Shown one piece after another: positions 8,567-16,953 of a DNA stretch of 64,000 nt (its first letter is position 1; each line of letters starts with the position of its first letter). The notes under the pieces are model-generated. The model did not search any database. It worked only from the letters and a program-made list of their open reading frames with translations, and had not been told where the DNA came from. The DNA comes from an uncultured Eubacteriales bacterium (GTDB lineage: Bacteria; Bacillota; Clostridia; Lachnospirales; Lachnospiraceae): contig OMYS01000003.1 of NCBI GenBank assembly GCA_900315305.1, forward strand, positions 26,588-90,587. Reading direction: 5' to 3'. Position numbers and translations under genes: made by a program.

Positions 8567-10036
8567 TCAGGACTCCGGACATCCGGCCCTTGTGCCAAAA
8601 TAATAAAACCCGCGGCAGTCATCCAGCGTCACGGGAACAAGCTTTCCGATAAGGTCCTTGGATCCCTTGAAATGAACGGTGATATTGTTGGAGATTCTTC
8701 CGGTCACATAGCCGGGTTCCTTATTTTCCTCCTCAACCAGAACGTCCATGGTGCGTCCCTGAAAGCGCGCGCACCGCTCCTCCGCCGTCTCCCGGACCTC
8801 ATTCAGCAGGCGGTCGAACCGCTCATGAACGACCTTCTCCGGCACCTGGTCCGGCATCGCGGCCGCCGGCGTGCCCGTCCGCGGCGAATAAATGAAGGTA
8901 AATACGCTGTCGTAGCCGACCTCTCTGACCAGAGAGAGCGTATCCTCAAAGTCCGCTTCAGTCTCCCCCGGAAATCCGACGATGATGTCGGTCGTGAGCG
9001 AAATGTCCGGCACCTTCTCCCGGAGCTTCCGGACAATATCCAGATACCGCGCCCTGTCATAGTGCCGGTTCATGGCTTTCAGGATCCGGTCCGAGCCGGA
9101 CTGGACCGGCAGATGAAAATGCCGGCAGATCTTCGGGTTTTTCGCGATGACATCGATCAGCTCATCGCTCAGGTCCTTGGGATGTGAGGTCATGAAACGG
9201 ACCCGTTTAATCCCGTCGATCTGGCAGACCTCGTCAAGGAGCTTGGCAAAGCTCACCGGATGCTCGAGCGTCTTGCCATAGGAATTGACGTTCTGGCCGA
9301 GCAACATGATCTCGATCACGCCGTCCGCCGCAAGGCGCCGGCACTCATCGAGGATGGCCTCCGGCTCCCTGCTCTTCTCCCGCCCCCGCACGTAGGGAAC
9401 GATGCAGTAGCTGCAGAAATTATTGCAGCCGAACATGATGTTGACGCCGGACTTGAAGGAATATTTCCGCTCAACCGGCAGGTTCTCGACAATTTCCGGG
9501 GAGCTCTCCCAGACATCGATCACCCGTCTCTGGTCTGTCAGGACCCGGTGCAGAAGCTCGGGAAATGTAAAGAGGTTATGCGTGCCGAAAATGAGATCGA
9601 CAACCGGATAGCTCTTTTTGATTTTTTCGACGACCTGCGGCTCCTGCATCATGCAGCCGCAGAGGCCGACGATAAGCCAGGGCTTCTCGCGCTTAAGGCC
9701 CACCAGCTTGCCTAACCGTCCGTAGACATGCTTGTCTGCATTGTCCCGGACCGTGCATGTATTGTAGGCAATGAAGTCCGCCTCATCCTCCGAGTCGGTC
9801 AGCTGATAGCCGACGGCCTTCAGGATCCCGCGCAGCTTTTCGGAATCTCGTGCGTTCATCTGGCAGCCGAACGTGACGACGCAGGCGCTGAGCGGATGGC
9901 CGATCTCCCGGGACCGCTGCGCGACGACGTGCTTTGTCCGCTCGATATATAAGAGCTGCCGGTCATCTGTTTCTGTGTGAAGTTCTGTCATAATTTTTCC
10001 AATCTGTTTCTTATATAAATCGTTCGTGGCACTCAT
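8567..10036 (-). CDS. miaB: tRNA-2-methylthio-N6-dimethylallyladenosine synthase MiaB
   Basis: A 489-residue radical-SAM methylthiotransferase that converts i6A37 to ms2i6A37 in tRNA. The N-terminal UPF0004 domain carries the auxiliary cluster cysteines (TFGCQMNARDSEKL, then YNTCTVRDNADKH and GLCGCMMQ). The radical-SAM motif CNNFCSYC is at about residue 203, followed by VPYVRGREKSR. A C-terminal TRAM domain ends the protein. The ATG at 10036 follows the stop codon of the upstream cyclo-ligase directly (TAAATG). A second Met at 9991 would remove a poorly conserved N-terminal extension. Together with miaA this gives a full ms2i6A pathway in one cluster. Confidence 0.96.
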   Translation of the reverse strand: MSATNDLYKKQIGKIMTELHTETDDRQLLYIERTKHVVAQRSREIGHPLSACVVTFGCQMNARDSEKLRGILKAVGYQLTDSEDEADFIAYNTCTVRDNADKHVYGRLGKLVGLKREKPWLIVGLCGCMMQEPQVVEKIKKSYPVVDLIFGTHNLFTFPELLHRVLTDQRRVIDVWESSPEIVENLPVERKYSFKSGVNIMFGCNNFCSYCIVPYVRGREKSREPEAILDECRRLAADGVIEIMLLGQNVNSYGKTLEHPVSFAKLLDEVCQIDGIKRVRFMTSHPKDLSDELIDVIAKNPKICRHFHLPVQSGSDRILKAMNRHYDRARYLDIVRKLREKVPDISLTTDIIVGFPGETEADFEDTLSLVREVGYDSVFTFIYSPRTGTPAAAMPDQVPEKVVHERFDRLLNEVRETAEERCARFQGRTMDVLVEEENKEPGYVTGRISNNITVHFKGSKDLIGKLVPVTLDDCRGFYYFGTRAGCPES

Positions 10037-10588
10037 TTACCGGATGATTCCCCGGTCCGTAATGAGCATGTCCGGTACCATATCGGTGCTTTCCGATGGG
10101 ACGGACTCCTCAAGGGCAAAGTCAAAGGAGAGGGCCGCTGTCGGGTGCCCCGGATGCGCGGCAAGCCACCGGTCATAGAAGCCCCGGCCGTATCCGATCC
10201 GGTGCTTTTTGACATCAAAGGCGACGCCCGGCATGACGATGAGCGCCTTCGCATCCTCTTCTATCGGGATTCCCTGCGGCTCCATGACATGAAAATATCC
10301 TTCCTTCAGGTCGTCAAAGGAGCGGATCTGGCAGAACACAAGGTCATCGCCCTCGACGCGCGGGGCGGCGACCGTCTTTCCCTCCTCCCAGGCAGCTGTC
10401 ACCAGTGTGTTTGTCTCAACCTCGCCCGGCAGGGAGATATACGTGTATATGCTCTTCGCCATTTTCCATTCCGCTGTCTGCATGAGCCTTTTTTCAATGA
10501 TTCCGCTCTTTTGCGTGAGCATAAGGGCAGGGATCCTGCGCCGCATGGCAAGAATCCGTTTCCGGATGCTCTCTTTTGTCTCTTCCAT
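10037..10588 (-). CDS. 5-formyltetrahydrofolate cyclo-ligase
   Basis: A 183-residue enzyme that converts 5-formyl-THF to 5,10-methenyl-THF with ATP. It returns a storage folate to one-carbon metabolism. The C-terminal signature GYGRGFYDRWL (about residue 133) and the nearby MPGVAFDVKKHRIG are diagnostic of the family (B. subtilis YqgN, E. coli YgfA). Its stop abuts the miaB start, and proB lies 27 nt upstream, so it is embedded in the long minus-strand run. Confidence 0.94.
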   Translation of the reverse strand: MEETKESIRKRILAMRRRIPALMLTQKSGIIEKRLMQTAEWKMAKSIYTYISLPGEVETNTLVTAAWEEGKTVAAPRVEGDDLVFCQIRSFDDLKEGYFHVMEPQGIPIEEDAKALIVMPGVAFDVKKHRIGYGRGFYDRWLAAHPGHPTAALSFDFALEESVPSESTDMVPDMLITDRGIIR

Positions 10589-10615
10589 GAATCAATACCT
10601 CCTTGCAGTGAAGGG

Positions 10616-11452
10616 TTACATTTTCTCGAGATAGTCCATGAGATACATTTCGCGCGGATGGGCACGGAAGATCGTCCCGATTCTCTCCCCATCGATCAGC
10701 CGGTGAAGAATCCGGAAATCAGAGGCGTCCGCGATGATCATGTCCGCGCCTGAGGAGGTCGCAATGTCCGCAGCTGCGAGCTTTGTTGCCATTCCACCGG
10801 TTCCGAAATCACTCCCGGTCGAGTCCTTGCCCATTTTCCGGAAATGATCGTCCATGACGTCGACCTCCGGAATAAACTCTGCCTTCGGATTCTTTTTGGG
10901 ATCATCCGTATAGAGGCCGTCGATGTCCGAGAGAAGAATCAGAAGGTCCGCATGGATCAGCGCCGTGACGATCGCCGAGAGGCGGTCATTGTCGCCGAAC
11001 CGGATTTCGTATGTCTCCACAGAGTCGTTTTCATTGACAACCGGGATGACGCCGAGCGCAAAGAGCTCCTCGAAGGTGTTCATAGAGTTCACACGGCTCT
11101 CCGGGTCCATTAGGGTCGCTTTCGTCAGAAGAAGCTGGGCAGCGGTCTGCCCGTACTCTGAGAAGAATTTCTGATAAATCATCATGAGCTTGACCTGCCC
11201 GATGGCGGCACAGGCCTGCTTCTGCTTGAGCGTGTGAAGCGTGTCGAGCTTCATCGCTGCGCGCCCCACGGCAATCGCGCCGGACGACACCAGCGTCACG
11301 TCCTTTCCCTGATTCCGGAGGTCGGCAACCTCTCTGGCCAGAATCTCGATCTTCGGGAGATTGAGTCTCCCTGTCTGTGCATGGACAAGCGATGACGAGC
11401 CGATCTTGATGACGATCCGCTGCTTGTCCTTCAGCCGCTCTCTGATATTCAT
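10616..11452 (-). CDS. proB: Glutamate 5-kinase ProB, short form without PUA domain
   Basis: A 278-residue amino-acid kinase that phosphorylates glutamate in the first step of proline synthesis. Visible motifs are IKIGSSSLV at the N-terminus, VSSGAIAVG (about residue 54), VVNENDSV (about 138) and GTGGMATKLAAADIA (about 218). The C-terminal PUA domain found in E. coli ProB is absent, as in many Firmicutes. The start overlaps the ybeY stop by four bases (ATGA), which suggests translational coupling. No proA follows; the next gene is the folate cyclo-ligase, so proA must lie elsewhere. Confidence 0.94.
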   Translation of the reverse strand: MNIRERLKDKQRIVIKIGSSSLVHAQTGRLNLPKIEILAREVADLRNQGKDVTLVSSGAIAVGRAAMKLDTLHTLKQKQACAAIGQVKLMMIYQKFFSEYGQTAAQLLLTKATLMDPESRVNSMNTFEELFALGVIPVVNENDSVETYEIRFGDNDRLSAIVTALIHADLLILLSDIDGLYTDDPKKNPKAEFIPEVDVMDDHFRKMGKDSTGSDFGTGGMATKLAAADIATSSGADMIIADASDFRILHRLIDGERIGTIFRAHPREMYLMDYLEKM

Positions 11453-12048
11453 ACCGTTCCCTGCCCGTCCTTCTTCGTCTGTTCCGCTTCTCGGGTGATG
11501 CCGAGTGACGTGAGCGCCCGCTCCTGGCGCGCAAACATATCCTTCTCTTCCTCCGGCGTCATGTGATCATAGCCGATCAGATGAAGCACGCTGTGCGCGG
11601 TCAGAAATGCAAACTCCCGCTTCGTGCTGTGCCCGTATTCCTCAGCCTGCTGCCGGATACGCGGAACACAGATCACGATATCGCCGACAAGGAGGCGCCC
11701 GCTCTCCGGGTCGAAGGAATCAGCCTCCGTCTCCTCCGCCTCCGCAAAGTCAGCCGGAACGCGGTACTGGGTCATCGGAAATGAGAGGACATCGGTCACG
11801 CGGTCGATCGACCGCGTCCGCTTGTTGATCGACCGGATTGTCTCCTCATCGACGAGCGTCATGCTGATCTCCGCCTCATACGGGCAGTTTTCCTGCGTCA
11901 GCACCCGGTCCGCCACCTGCGCGGCGACCGCCTCATAGTCAAAGTCAAGGATCTCCCTGAAATCAGAGCCGCTGTATTCATTTTCAATGGATACGAGCGT
12001 CGGTGTATCTTCCTGCTCCGTGTCTGTCCGGATCTCATCTTCGTTCAT
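11449..12048 (-). CDS. ybeY: Endoribonuclease YbeY (16S rRNA maturation)
   Basis: A 199-residue metalloprotein of the UPF0054 family, involved in 16S rRNA 3'-end processing and ribosome quality control. The zinc site is HSVLHLIGYDH (HxxxHxxxxxH) at about residue 153. I start it at the ATG at 12048 (MNEDEIRTD), preceded by AGAAGG, which places the start 14 nt inside the end of phoH. The N-terminal about 25 residues are acidic and not conserved in the family. phoH, ybeY and proB are tightly packed, and the phoH-ybeY pairing is widespread in bacteria. Confidence 0.93.
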   Translation of the reverse strand: MNEDEIRTDTEQEDTPTLVSIENEYSGSDFREILDFDYEAVAAQVADRVLTQENCPYEAEISMTLVDEETIRSINKRTRSIDRVTDVLSFPMTQYRVPADFAEAEETEADSFDPESGRLLVGDIVICVPRIRQQAEEYGHSTKREFAFLTAHSVLHLIGYDHMTPEEEKDMFARQERALTSLGITREAEQTKKDGQGTV

Positions 12049-13087
12049 TGCGCGACCTTCTCTTTCCTGATGCGCGGCGGGATGCCTCCTTCCGCGCGCT
12101 CTCCTTCTTCTCATAGGTTTCATAGGCTTCGACGATCTTCTGGACCAGCGGATGGCGCACGACGTCCCGGCTCGTCAGCTCACAGAAGCCGATCTCTCCG
12201 ATCGGCCGGAGCACCCGCGAGGCGACATCGAGTCCGCTCGTCTGGTCGGACGGCAGGTCCTTCTGCGTGCGGTCGCCCGTCACGACGACCTTCGAGCCGA
12301 AGCCGATTCTCGTGAGGAACATTTTCATCTGCGACGGCGTCGTATTCTGCGCCTCATCGAGAATAATGAAGGCGTTGTCGAGCGTGCGGCCGCGCATGTA
12401 GGCGAGCGGGGCTACCTCGATGAGTCCCTTCTCGGAATTCCGGAGAAATGCCTCCGCGCCCATGATCTCATACAGGGCATCGTAGAGAGGCCGGAGGTAC
12501 GGGTCGATCTTGCTCTGCAGGTCCCCGGGAAGAAAGCCGAGCTTCTCGCCGGCCTCGATCGCGGGACGTGTCAGAATGATGCGGGAAACCTCTTCCTCCC
12601 GGAACGCGCGGATCGCCATGGCCATCGCCAGATACGTCTTTCCGGTACCGGCCGGGCCGATCCCGAAGGTGATCATCTGCTTTCGGATAGAATCCACATA
12701 TTGCTTCTGGCCGAGCGTCTTCGGGCAGACCGGTCTGCCGGCCATCGTGTGGATGATGACATCGTCATTCATGCTGACGACATCCTTCATTTGCCGGGCC
12801 GTCTCCGGCTCCGGGGTTCCCTTCCGGTTCACCAGGGACAGAGAATAGGCGAGATTCTGATCTGTAATTTCATTTCCGCGGCGGGAAATCGCGAGCAGCA
12901 TATCGAAGAGCTGGCGCGTCTTGACGACTGCCTCCCGGCTCCCCTCGATGCGCACGCTTCCGTCTCTTGCCGTTACCGTGACGCCGAGCGAATGCTCGAT
13001 TTTCTTCAGATTGGCATCGAGCTGTCCGAAGATGTTCTGCTCGTGCCCGGCCGGCATTTCAATGACTGTTTCTGTAATTTCCGACAT
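12035..13087 (-). CDS. phoH: PhoH-family ATPase (PhoH/YbeZ)
   Basis: A 350-residue PhoH-like ATPase, usually found next to ybeY and thought to act with it in RNA metabolism. The P-loop GPAGTGKTYLA is near residue 143, and Walker B FIILDEAQN lies about 100 residues later. An N-terminal nucleic-acid-binding segment of about 110 residues precedes the ATPase. The last residues are very basic (RRASGKRRSRNERR). Its predicted promoter lies about 90 nt upstream, so its leader should include a family A palindromic repeat. Confidence 0.94.
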   Translation of the reverse strand: MSEITETVIEMPAGHEQNIFGQLDANLKKIEHSLGVTVTARDGSVRIEGSREAVVKTRQLFDMLLAISRRGNEITDQNLAYSLSLVNRKGTPEPETARQMKDVVSMNDDVIIHTMAGRPVCPKTLGQKQYVDSIRKQMITFGIGPAGTGKTYLAMAMAIRAFREEEVSRIILTRPAIEAGEKLGFLPGDLQSKIDPYLRPLYDALYEIMGAEAFLRNSEKGLIEVAPLAYMRGRTLDNAFIILDEAQNTTPSQMKMFLTRIGFGSKVVVTGDRTQKDLPSDQTSGLDVASRVLRPIGEIGFCELTSRDVVRHPLVQKIVEAYETYEKKESARKEASRRASGKRRSRNERR

Positions 13088-13110
13088 ACAAGTATTTATC
13101 CTTCAAAGAT

Positions 13111-13152
13111 TGTAACTATTCAGCACCCCGGACGAGGTGCTGAAGGATTACA
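13111..13152. repeat. Family A palindromic repeat, copy A1 (short form)
   Basis: A 42-bp near-palindrome. TGTAACTATTCAGCACC at the left is matched by GGTGCTGAAGGATTACA at the right, with a 6-8 nt centre. The same end sequence recurs near 27.5, 34.9, 43.9 and 54.5 kb. This copy has no inner hairpin. It lies between the predicted phoH promoter and the phoH ATG, so it should be transcribed in the phoH leader. Confidence 0.75.
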
Positions 13153-13171
13153 AAAAATCGTAGTATTCTTC

Positions 13172-13199
13172 ATCATAACATGTTTTCCGATTAAGTAAA
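13172..13199 (-). promoter_or_regulatory. Predicted promoter for the phoH-ybeY-proB run
   Basis: On the minus strand, TTTACT (13194-13199), a 16-nt spacer and TATGAT (13172-13177), the latter preceded by TGT as an extended -10. The predicted start is near 13165, giving a leader of about 78 nt that contains repeat A1. Confidence 0.5.
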
Positions 13200-13208
13200 C
13201 CCCTGCTC

Positions 13209-13241
13209 AAAAAAAGGAGGTCCCGCACATCCGGGACCTCC
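13209..13241 (-). terminator. Intrinsic terminator after rlmH
   Basis: A perfect 10-bp stem (GGAGGTCCCG / CGGGACCTCC) with a 6-nt loop, followed on the minus strand by seven T. It lies 8 nt after the rlmH stop. Confidence 0.9.
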
Positions 13242-13248
13242 CGCTCGT

Positions 13249-13728
13249 TTACTTGTGATAGGGCTCGTGATTTAAAATCCGGAACGACCGGTAGATCTGC
13301 TCCAGAAGAATCACCCGCATCAGCTGATGCGGAAAGGTGAGCTTTGAGAAGCTCACCGCCTCGTCCGCGCGCCGCATAACCTCGGGCGAAAGTCCGAGGG
13401 AGCCGCCGATGATGAAGTCAATCGTGCTTTCGCCGCGGCCCATGAGCGCTCCCAGGTGCTCCGAAAGACCGACCGAATCATACGAGGTGCCTTCGATTGC
13501 CAGCGCAATACAATAGTCACTGTCCCGGACCTGTGCAAGGATCCGCTCGCCCTCCCGGCGCTTTACGTCCTCAGCGGCGCGGGAGGAGAGCTTCTCGGGC
13601 GTCCGCTCGTCCGCTGCCTCGATGATCTGAAGCTTTGCGTAGCGGGACAGGCGCTTTTCATACTCCTTGACGGCATCTCTGAAAAATGCTTCTTTGATTT
13701 TTCCTACACACAGAATCCGGATCTGCAT
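13249..13728 (-). CDS. rlmH: 23S rRNA pseudouridine-1915 N3-methyltransferase RlmH
   Basis: A 159-residue SPOUT methyltransferase that modifies pseudouridine 1915 in helix 69 of 23S rRNA on the assembled 70S ribosome. It has the full family length. Conserved segments are LCVGKIKE at the N-terminus, LAIEGTSYDS in the middle, FIIGGSLGLSPEV (the SAM-binding knot loop, about residue 104) and the C-terminal LLEQIYRSFRILNHEPYHK. The start has GAAGGAAAATAA upstream. It is followed by a strong terminator and probably ends the transcript that carries the upstream NfnB/NfnA-like genes. Confidence 0.97.
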   Translation of the reverse strand: MQIRILCVGKIKEAFFRDAVKEYEKRLSRYAKLQIIEAADERTPEKLSSRAAEDVKRREGERILAQVRDSDYCIALAIEGTSYDSVGLSEHLGALMGRGESTIDFIIGGSLGLSPEVMRRADEAVSFSKLTFPHQLMRVILLEQIYRSFRILNHEPYHK

Positions 13729-13750
13729 TTATTTTCCTTCTTTGCAATAC

Positions 13751-15145
13751 TTACGCATTCTTTGCGCGGATGAACTCGTCGATGCCCTTGGCACCAGCCT
13801 TGCCGGCACCCATCGCGAGAATGACGGTCGCGGCTCCTGTCACGGCATCGCCGCCGGCGTATACGCCATCCTTCGAGGTCTTGCCCGTATCCTCCGTAGC
13901 GATGATGCATTTTCTCTTATTGACATCAAGGCCTTCCGTCGTCGAGGAAATGAGCGGATTCGGCGATGTACCGAGCGACATGATGACCGCGTCGCAGTCC
14001 ATCTCAAATTCAGAGCCCTCGATCGGAACCGGGCGGCGTCTTCCGGACGCATCCGGCTCACCGAGCTTCATGCGGATGCAGCGGATACCGCGGACATTGT
14101 CATTCTCATCCCGGAGAATCTCGACCGGATTAGTTAGGAGGTCAAAAATGATGCCCTCCTCCTTCGCGTGGTGGACCTCCTCCGCTCTCGCGGGAAGCTC
14201 AGCCTCCGAACGTCTGTAGACCAGATGGACCTCTGCGCCGAGGCGGAGGGCCGTTCTGGCCGCATCCATCGCGACATTGCCGCCGCCGACAACGACGGCC
14301 TTTTTCGGATGGTAAATCGGCGTGTCATAATCGTCCCGGAACGCCTGCATGAGATTGTTTCTTGTCAGGAACTCATTGGCTGAGAAAACGCCGTTTGCCG
14401 TCTCTCCCGGGATGTGCATGAACATCGGAAGACCTGCGCCTGACCCGATGAAGACGGCCTCGAAGCCCTCCTTCGTCATCAGCTCGTCAATGGTTTCTGT
14501 CCTGCCGATGATGGTGTCTGTGTTGATCGTGACACCAAGGCCCTCCACGTTGGCAATCTCCGGAGCGACAACCTTTTCCTTCGGCAGACGGAATTCCGGG
14601 ATGCCGTAGGTCAGGACGCCGCCGGCCTTGTGCAGCGCCTCAAAGATTGTGACCTCGTAGCCCATTTTCGCGAGATCGCCGGCGCAGGTCAGCCCGGCCG
14701 GACCGGCACCGACAACAGCGACGCGGTGTCCGTTCTTCTCAGCCGGAGCCTTGGGGCGGATGTTATTTTCTCTAGCCCAGTCAGCGACAAACCGCTCCAG
14801 CTTTCCGATAGAGACGGCCTCTCCCTTGATGCCGCGGATGCATTTTCCTTCGCACTGCGTCTCCTGCGGGCAGACACGGCCGCAGACAGCCGGAAGTGAG
14901 GAGGACAGGCTGATCGTCTGGTAGGCACCCGCGAAGTCCCTCTCCTTCACCTTTGCGATAAATTCATTGATATGGATATTGACCGGACATCCGGTGATGC
15001 ATCTGGCATTCTTGCAATTAAGGCACCGATTGGCCTCTTCCACTGCCTCTTCCTCGTTATAGCCGAGGCAGACTTCGTCGAAATTTGCCGCCCGCACCTT
15101 CGGCTCCTGTTCTCTGACCGGTACTTTCTTTAATACGTCACCCAT
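13751..15145 (-). CDS. NADPH-dependent glutamate synthase small-subunit family / NfnB-like flavoprotein
   Basis: A 464-residue iron-sulfur flavoprotein of the GltD/NfnB family. The N-terminal cluster region reads CLNCKNARCITGCPVNIHI (about 41-59). A GAGPAG FAD motif (about 145) and a GGGNVAMDAARTALRLGAE NADPH motif (about 289) follow. I start at the ATG at 15145, which has AAGGAG 9 nt upstream; a longer reading into the upstream gene lacks a site. The partner immediately upstream encodes an NfnA-like subunit. Together they most likely form an NfnAB-type transhydrogenase that couples NADH and reduced ferredoxin to NADP+ reduction. Annotation as glutamate synthase small subunit alone would mislead, since no large subunit is nearby. 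Confidence 0.85.
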   Translation of the reverse strand: MGDVLKKVPVREQEPKVRAANFDEVCLGYNEEEAVEEANRCLNCKNARCITGCPVNIHINEFIAKVKERDFAGAYQTISLSSSLPAVCGRVCPQETQCEGKCIRGIKGEAVSIGKLERFVADWARENNIRPKAPAEKNGHRVAVVGAGPAGLTCAGDLAKMGYEVTIFEALHKAGGVLTYGIPEFRLPKEKVVAPEIANVEGLGVTINTDTIIGRTETIDELMTKEGFEAVFIGSGAGLPMFMHIPGETANGVFSANEFLTRNNLMQAFRDDYDTPIYHPKKAVVVGGGNVAMDAARTALRLGAEVHLVYRRSEAELPARAEEVHHAKEEGIIFDLLTNPVEILRDENDNVRGIRCIRMKLGEPDASGRRRPVPIEGSEFEMDCDAVIMSLGTSPNPLISSTTEGLDVNKRKCIIATEDTGKTSKDGVYAGGDAVTGAATVILAMGAGKAGAKGIDEFIRAKNA

Positions 15146-15179
15146 TGCTTTTATCTCCTTTACCGTATGTGCGGACATT

Positions 15180-16055
15180 TCAGCAGTTTCCGCAGCCGCC
15201 CTCGTGCGTCTTTCCCTCCAGGTACTTCAGCTTTGCCTCGCCCTCCTGGGTCTTGTACATCTGGGCACGCTTCATGCACTCGTTCCAGTTGATCTTAAAG
15301 CCGTCAAATTCCGGGCCGTCAACACAGGCAAATTTCACCTCGTCCCCGACCGTCAGGCGGCAGGCGCCGCACATGCCGGTTCCATCGACCATGATCGGAT
15401 TCATCGAGACGACCGTCGGGATGCCGTACTTCTTAGTGGTGAGCGTACAGAACTTCATCATGATCATCGGCCCGATCGCCACGCAGTGCGTGTATTTCTT
15501 TCCCTGCGCGACAAGCTCATCGATGACTGTTGTGACAACACCCTTGTGGACATAGGAGCCGTCATCTGTCGTGATGTACAGATTCCCGGCGACACTCCGC
15601 ATCTTGTCCTCATAGAAAATGAGGCCCTTCGTCCGGGCGCCGATGATGACGTCGGCCGCAATGCCGTGCTCATGCAGCCATTTGACCTGCGGATAGACCG
15701 GCGCTGTTCCGACACCGCCGCAGACAAACAGGAATTTCTGGCTGTGCAGCTCTTCCTCACTCATGGACAGAATATCCGACGGTTTTCCGAGCGGTCCCAC
15801 GACATCCTCGAAGGAATCTCCGGCCTCAAGCTCCAGGATTTTCATGGTAGAGACACCGACCGGCTGAAAAACGATCGTGACCGTTCCCTTGTCTGTGTCA
15901 TAATCGCAGATGGTCAGCGGAATTCTCTCGCCGGTCTCATCTTTTTTGACAATCAGGAACTGACCGGGTCTGGCATGGCAGGCAAGAAGCGGAGCTTCCA
16001 CGACCATTTCCCAGACGACATCACTCAGCTGCGTCTTCGAAAGAATCTTGTACAT
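15180..16055 (-). CDS. NfnA-like sulfide dehydrogenase / dihydroorotate dehydrogenase-type FAD-NAD subunit
   Basis: A 291-residue ferredoxin-NADP reductase-like protein of the SudB/PyrK/NfnA group. The FAD-binding barrel is N-terminal (RPGQFLIVKKDETGERIP). The NAD-binding half begins with FVCGGVGTAPVYPQ (about 110). The C-terminal [2Fe-2S] cysteines lie in DGTGMCGACRLTVGDE, with a further C in VKFACVDGPEFDG. The protein ends with GGCGNC. The NfnB-like gene starts about 35 nt after its stop. In Clostridia this pair bifurcates electrons between NADH, ferredoxin and NADP+. That role is inferred from pairing and family. Confidence 0.85.
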   Translation of the reverse strand: MYKILSKTQLSDVVWEMVVEAPLLACHARPGQFLIVKKDETGERIPLTICDYDTDKGTVTIVFQPVGVSTMKILELEAGDSFEDVVGPLGKPSDILSMSEEELHSQKFLFVCGGVGTAPVYPQVKWLHEHGIAADVIIGARTKGLIFYEDKMRSVAGNLYITTDDGSYVHKGVVTTVIDELVAQGKKYTHCVAIGPMIMMKFCTLTTKKYGIPTVVSMNPIMVDGTGMCGACRLTVGDEVKFACVDGPEFDGFKINWNECMKRAQMYKTQEGEAKLKYLEGKTHEGGCGNC

Positions 16056-16091
16056 AGCAGTCCTCCATTTATCTAGGTTTTCCGGGTCTTT

Positions 16092-16949
16092 TTATCGGAC
16101 CTGTATGGTATAGCCGGCCTCTGTGATATCCGACTCTACACCCTTTGTATTGACGGCGATTGCCTTGACGGTCACGGTTCCGGACGGAAGAACAATCGGG
16201 GACGAATACGTCTGCGAGTTCTGGTCCGGATCCGTCCCATCCGTCGTATAGTAAATCGTGGCACCCTTGTCTGCTGAGATTTTCAGCTTGGTGCTGTATG
16301 TATAGGTCTGTCCGTCCTTCAGATTAAAGGAAGGCGCGGAGCACACGTAATCCGAGTACTCACTGACCAGCTCCGGATCGGAGGCGGAAAGAATCACATC
16401 CGCCGCCTTCTGGGCCTTGTCCTGGGAAATGTAAATATCCGCAAGCGCGCGGTAGGCATCCGTAAATCCGGGCGTATCTTCGATGATCTTCTGAAGAAGC
16501 GACACGGCGCTGCTCGTCTCTCCCATAGAGTTTAAAATTCTGGCCTTCAGGACCGTCAGGTCCGCGGAGCTTCCGCGCAGCTTTTCCGCCGCCTCGGCCA
16601 GGGAGAGCGCCTTCTCATAGCGGCCAGAACGGAACGCAGCGGCCGCTGCACTCTTCTGATAAAAGTAATCCCGCTTCGTGCCAATGGACATCGCCTTATA
16701 CAATCCAAATGACATTGCGCCTGTAAGGAGAACAATGGCGCATGTCTTAAGGAACACGCGGACCGGGTGGTGCCTTCGTCCCGCAGGCTCTGCAGGGCCT
16801 GTGGGACCGTCAGAAGGCTCCTTTGGAGAGAGCGCCTTTACCGGCAGTACATCCGTCTCGTAGTCCGGGACATACCGGATTTCTTCTCCGCAGAACGGGC
16901 AGTAGACCTCCCCGTCCCCTATTTCAGAATGGCAGTTACTGCACTTCAT
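16092..16949 (-). CDS. Membrane-anchored zinc-ribbon / TPR / chitobiase-C-like protein
   Basis: A 285-residue protein with an unusual domain order. An N-terminal zinc ribbon (C3, C6, C17, C20) is followed by a linker and one membrane segment at about 65-87. A tetratricopeptide-like helical region spans about 100-190. The C-terminal domain (about 205-285) contains ATIYYTTDGTDPDQNSQTY, typical of the CHB_HEX_C_1/FN3-like fold. I start at the ATG at 16949, just after the ftsK stop. The zinc ribbon should be cytoplasmic and the TPR plus beta domain outside. Similar zinc-ribbon membrane proteins are common in Lachnospiraceae, but their function is unknown. Confidence 0.75.
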   Translation of the reverse strand: MKCSNCHSEIGDGEVYCPFCGEEIRYVPDYETDVLPVKALSPKEPSDGPTGPAEPAGRRHHPVRVFLKTCAIVLLTGAMSFGLYKAMSIGTKRDYFYQKSAAAAAFRSGRYEKALSLAEAAEKLRGSSADLTVLKARILNSMGETSSAVSLLQKIIEDTPGFTDAYRALADIYISQDKAQKAADVILSASDPELVSEYSDYVCSAPSFNLKDGQTYTYSTKLKISADKGATIYYTTDGTDPDQNSQTYSSPIVLPSGTVTVKAIAVNTKGVESDITEAGYTIQVR

Positions 16950-16953
16950 GTCT

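Noticed and set aside
13751..15145. Glutamate synthase (GltD) proper
   Set aside because: No large subunit gene is near and the partner encodes an NfnA-like subunit, so an NfnAB-type complex is more likely.
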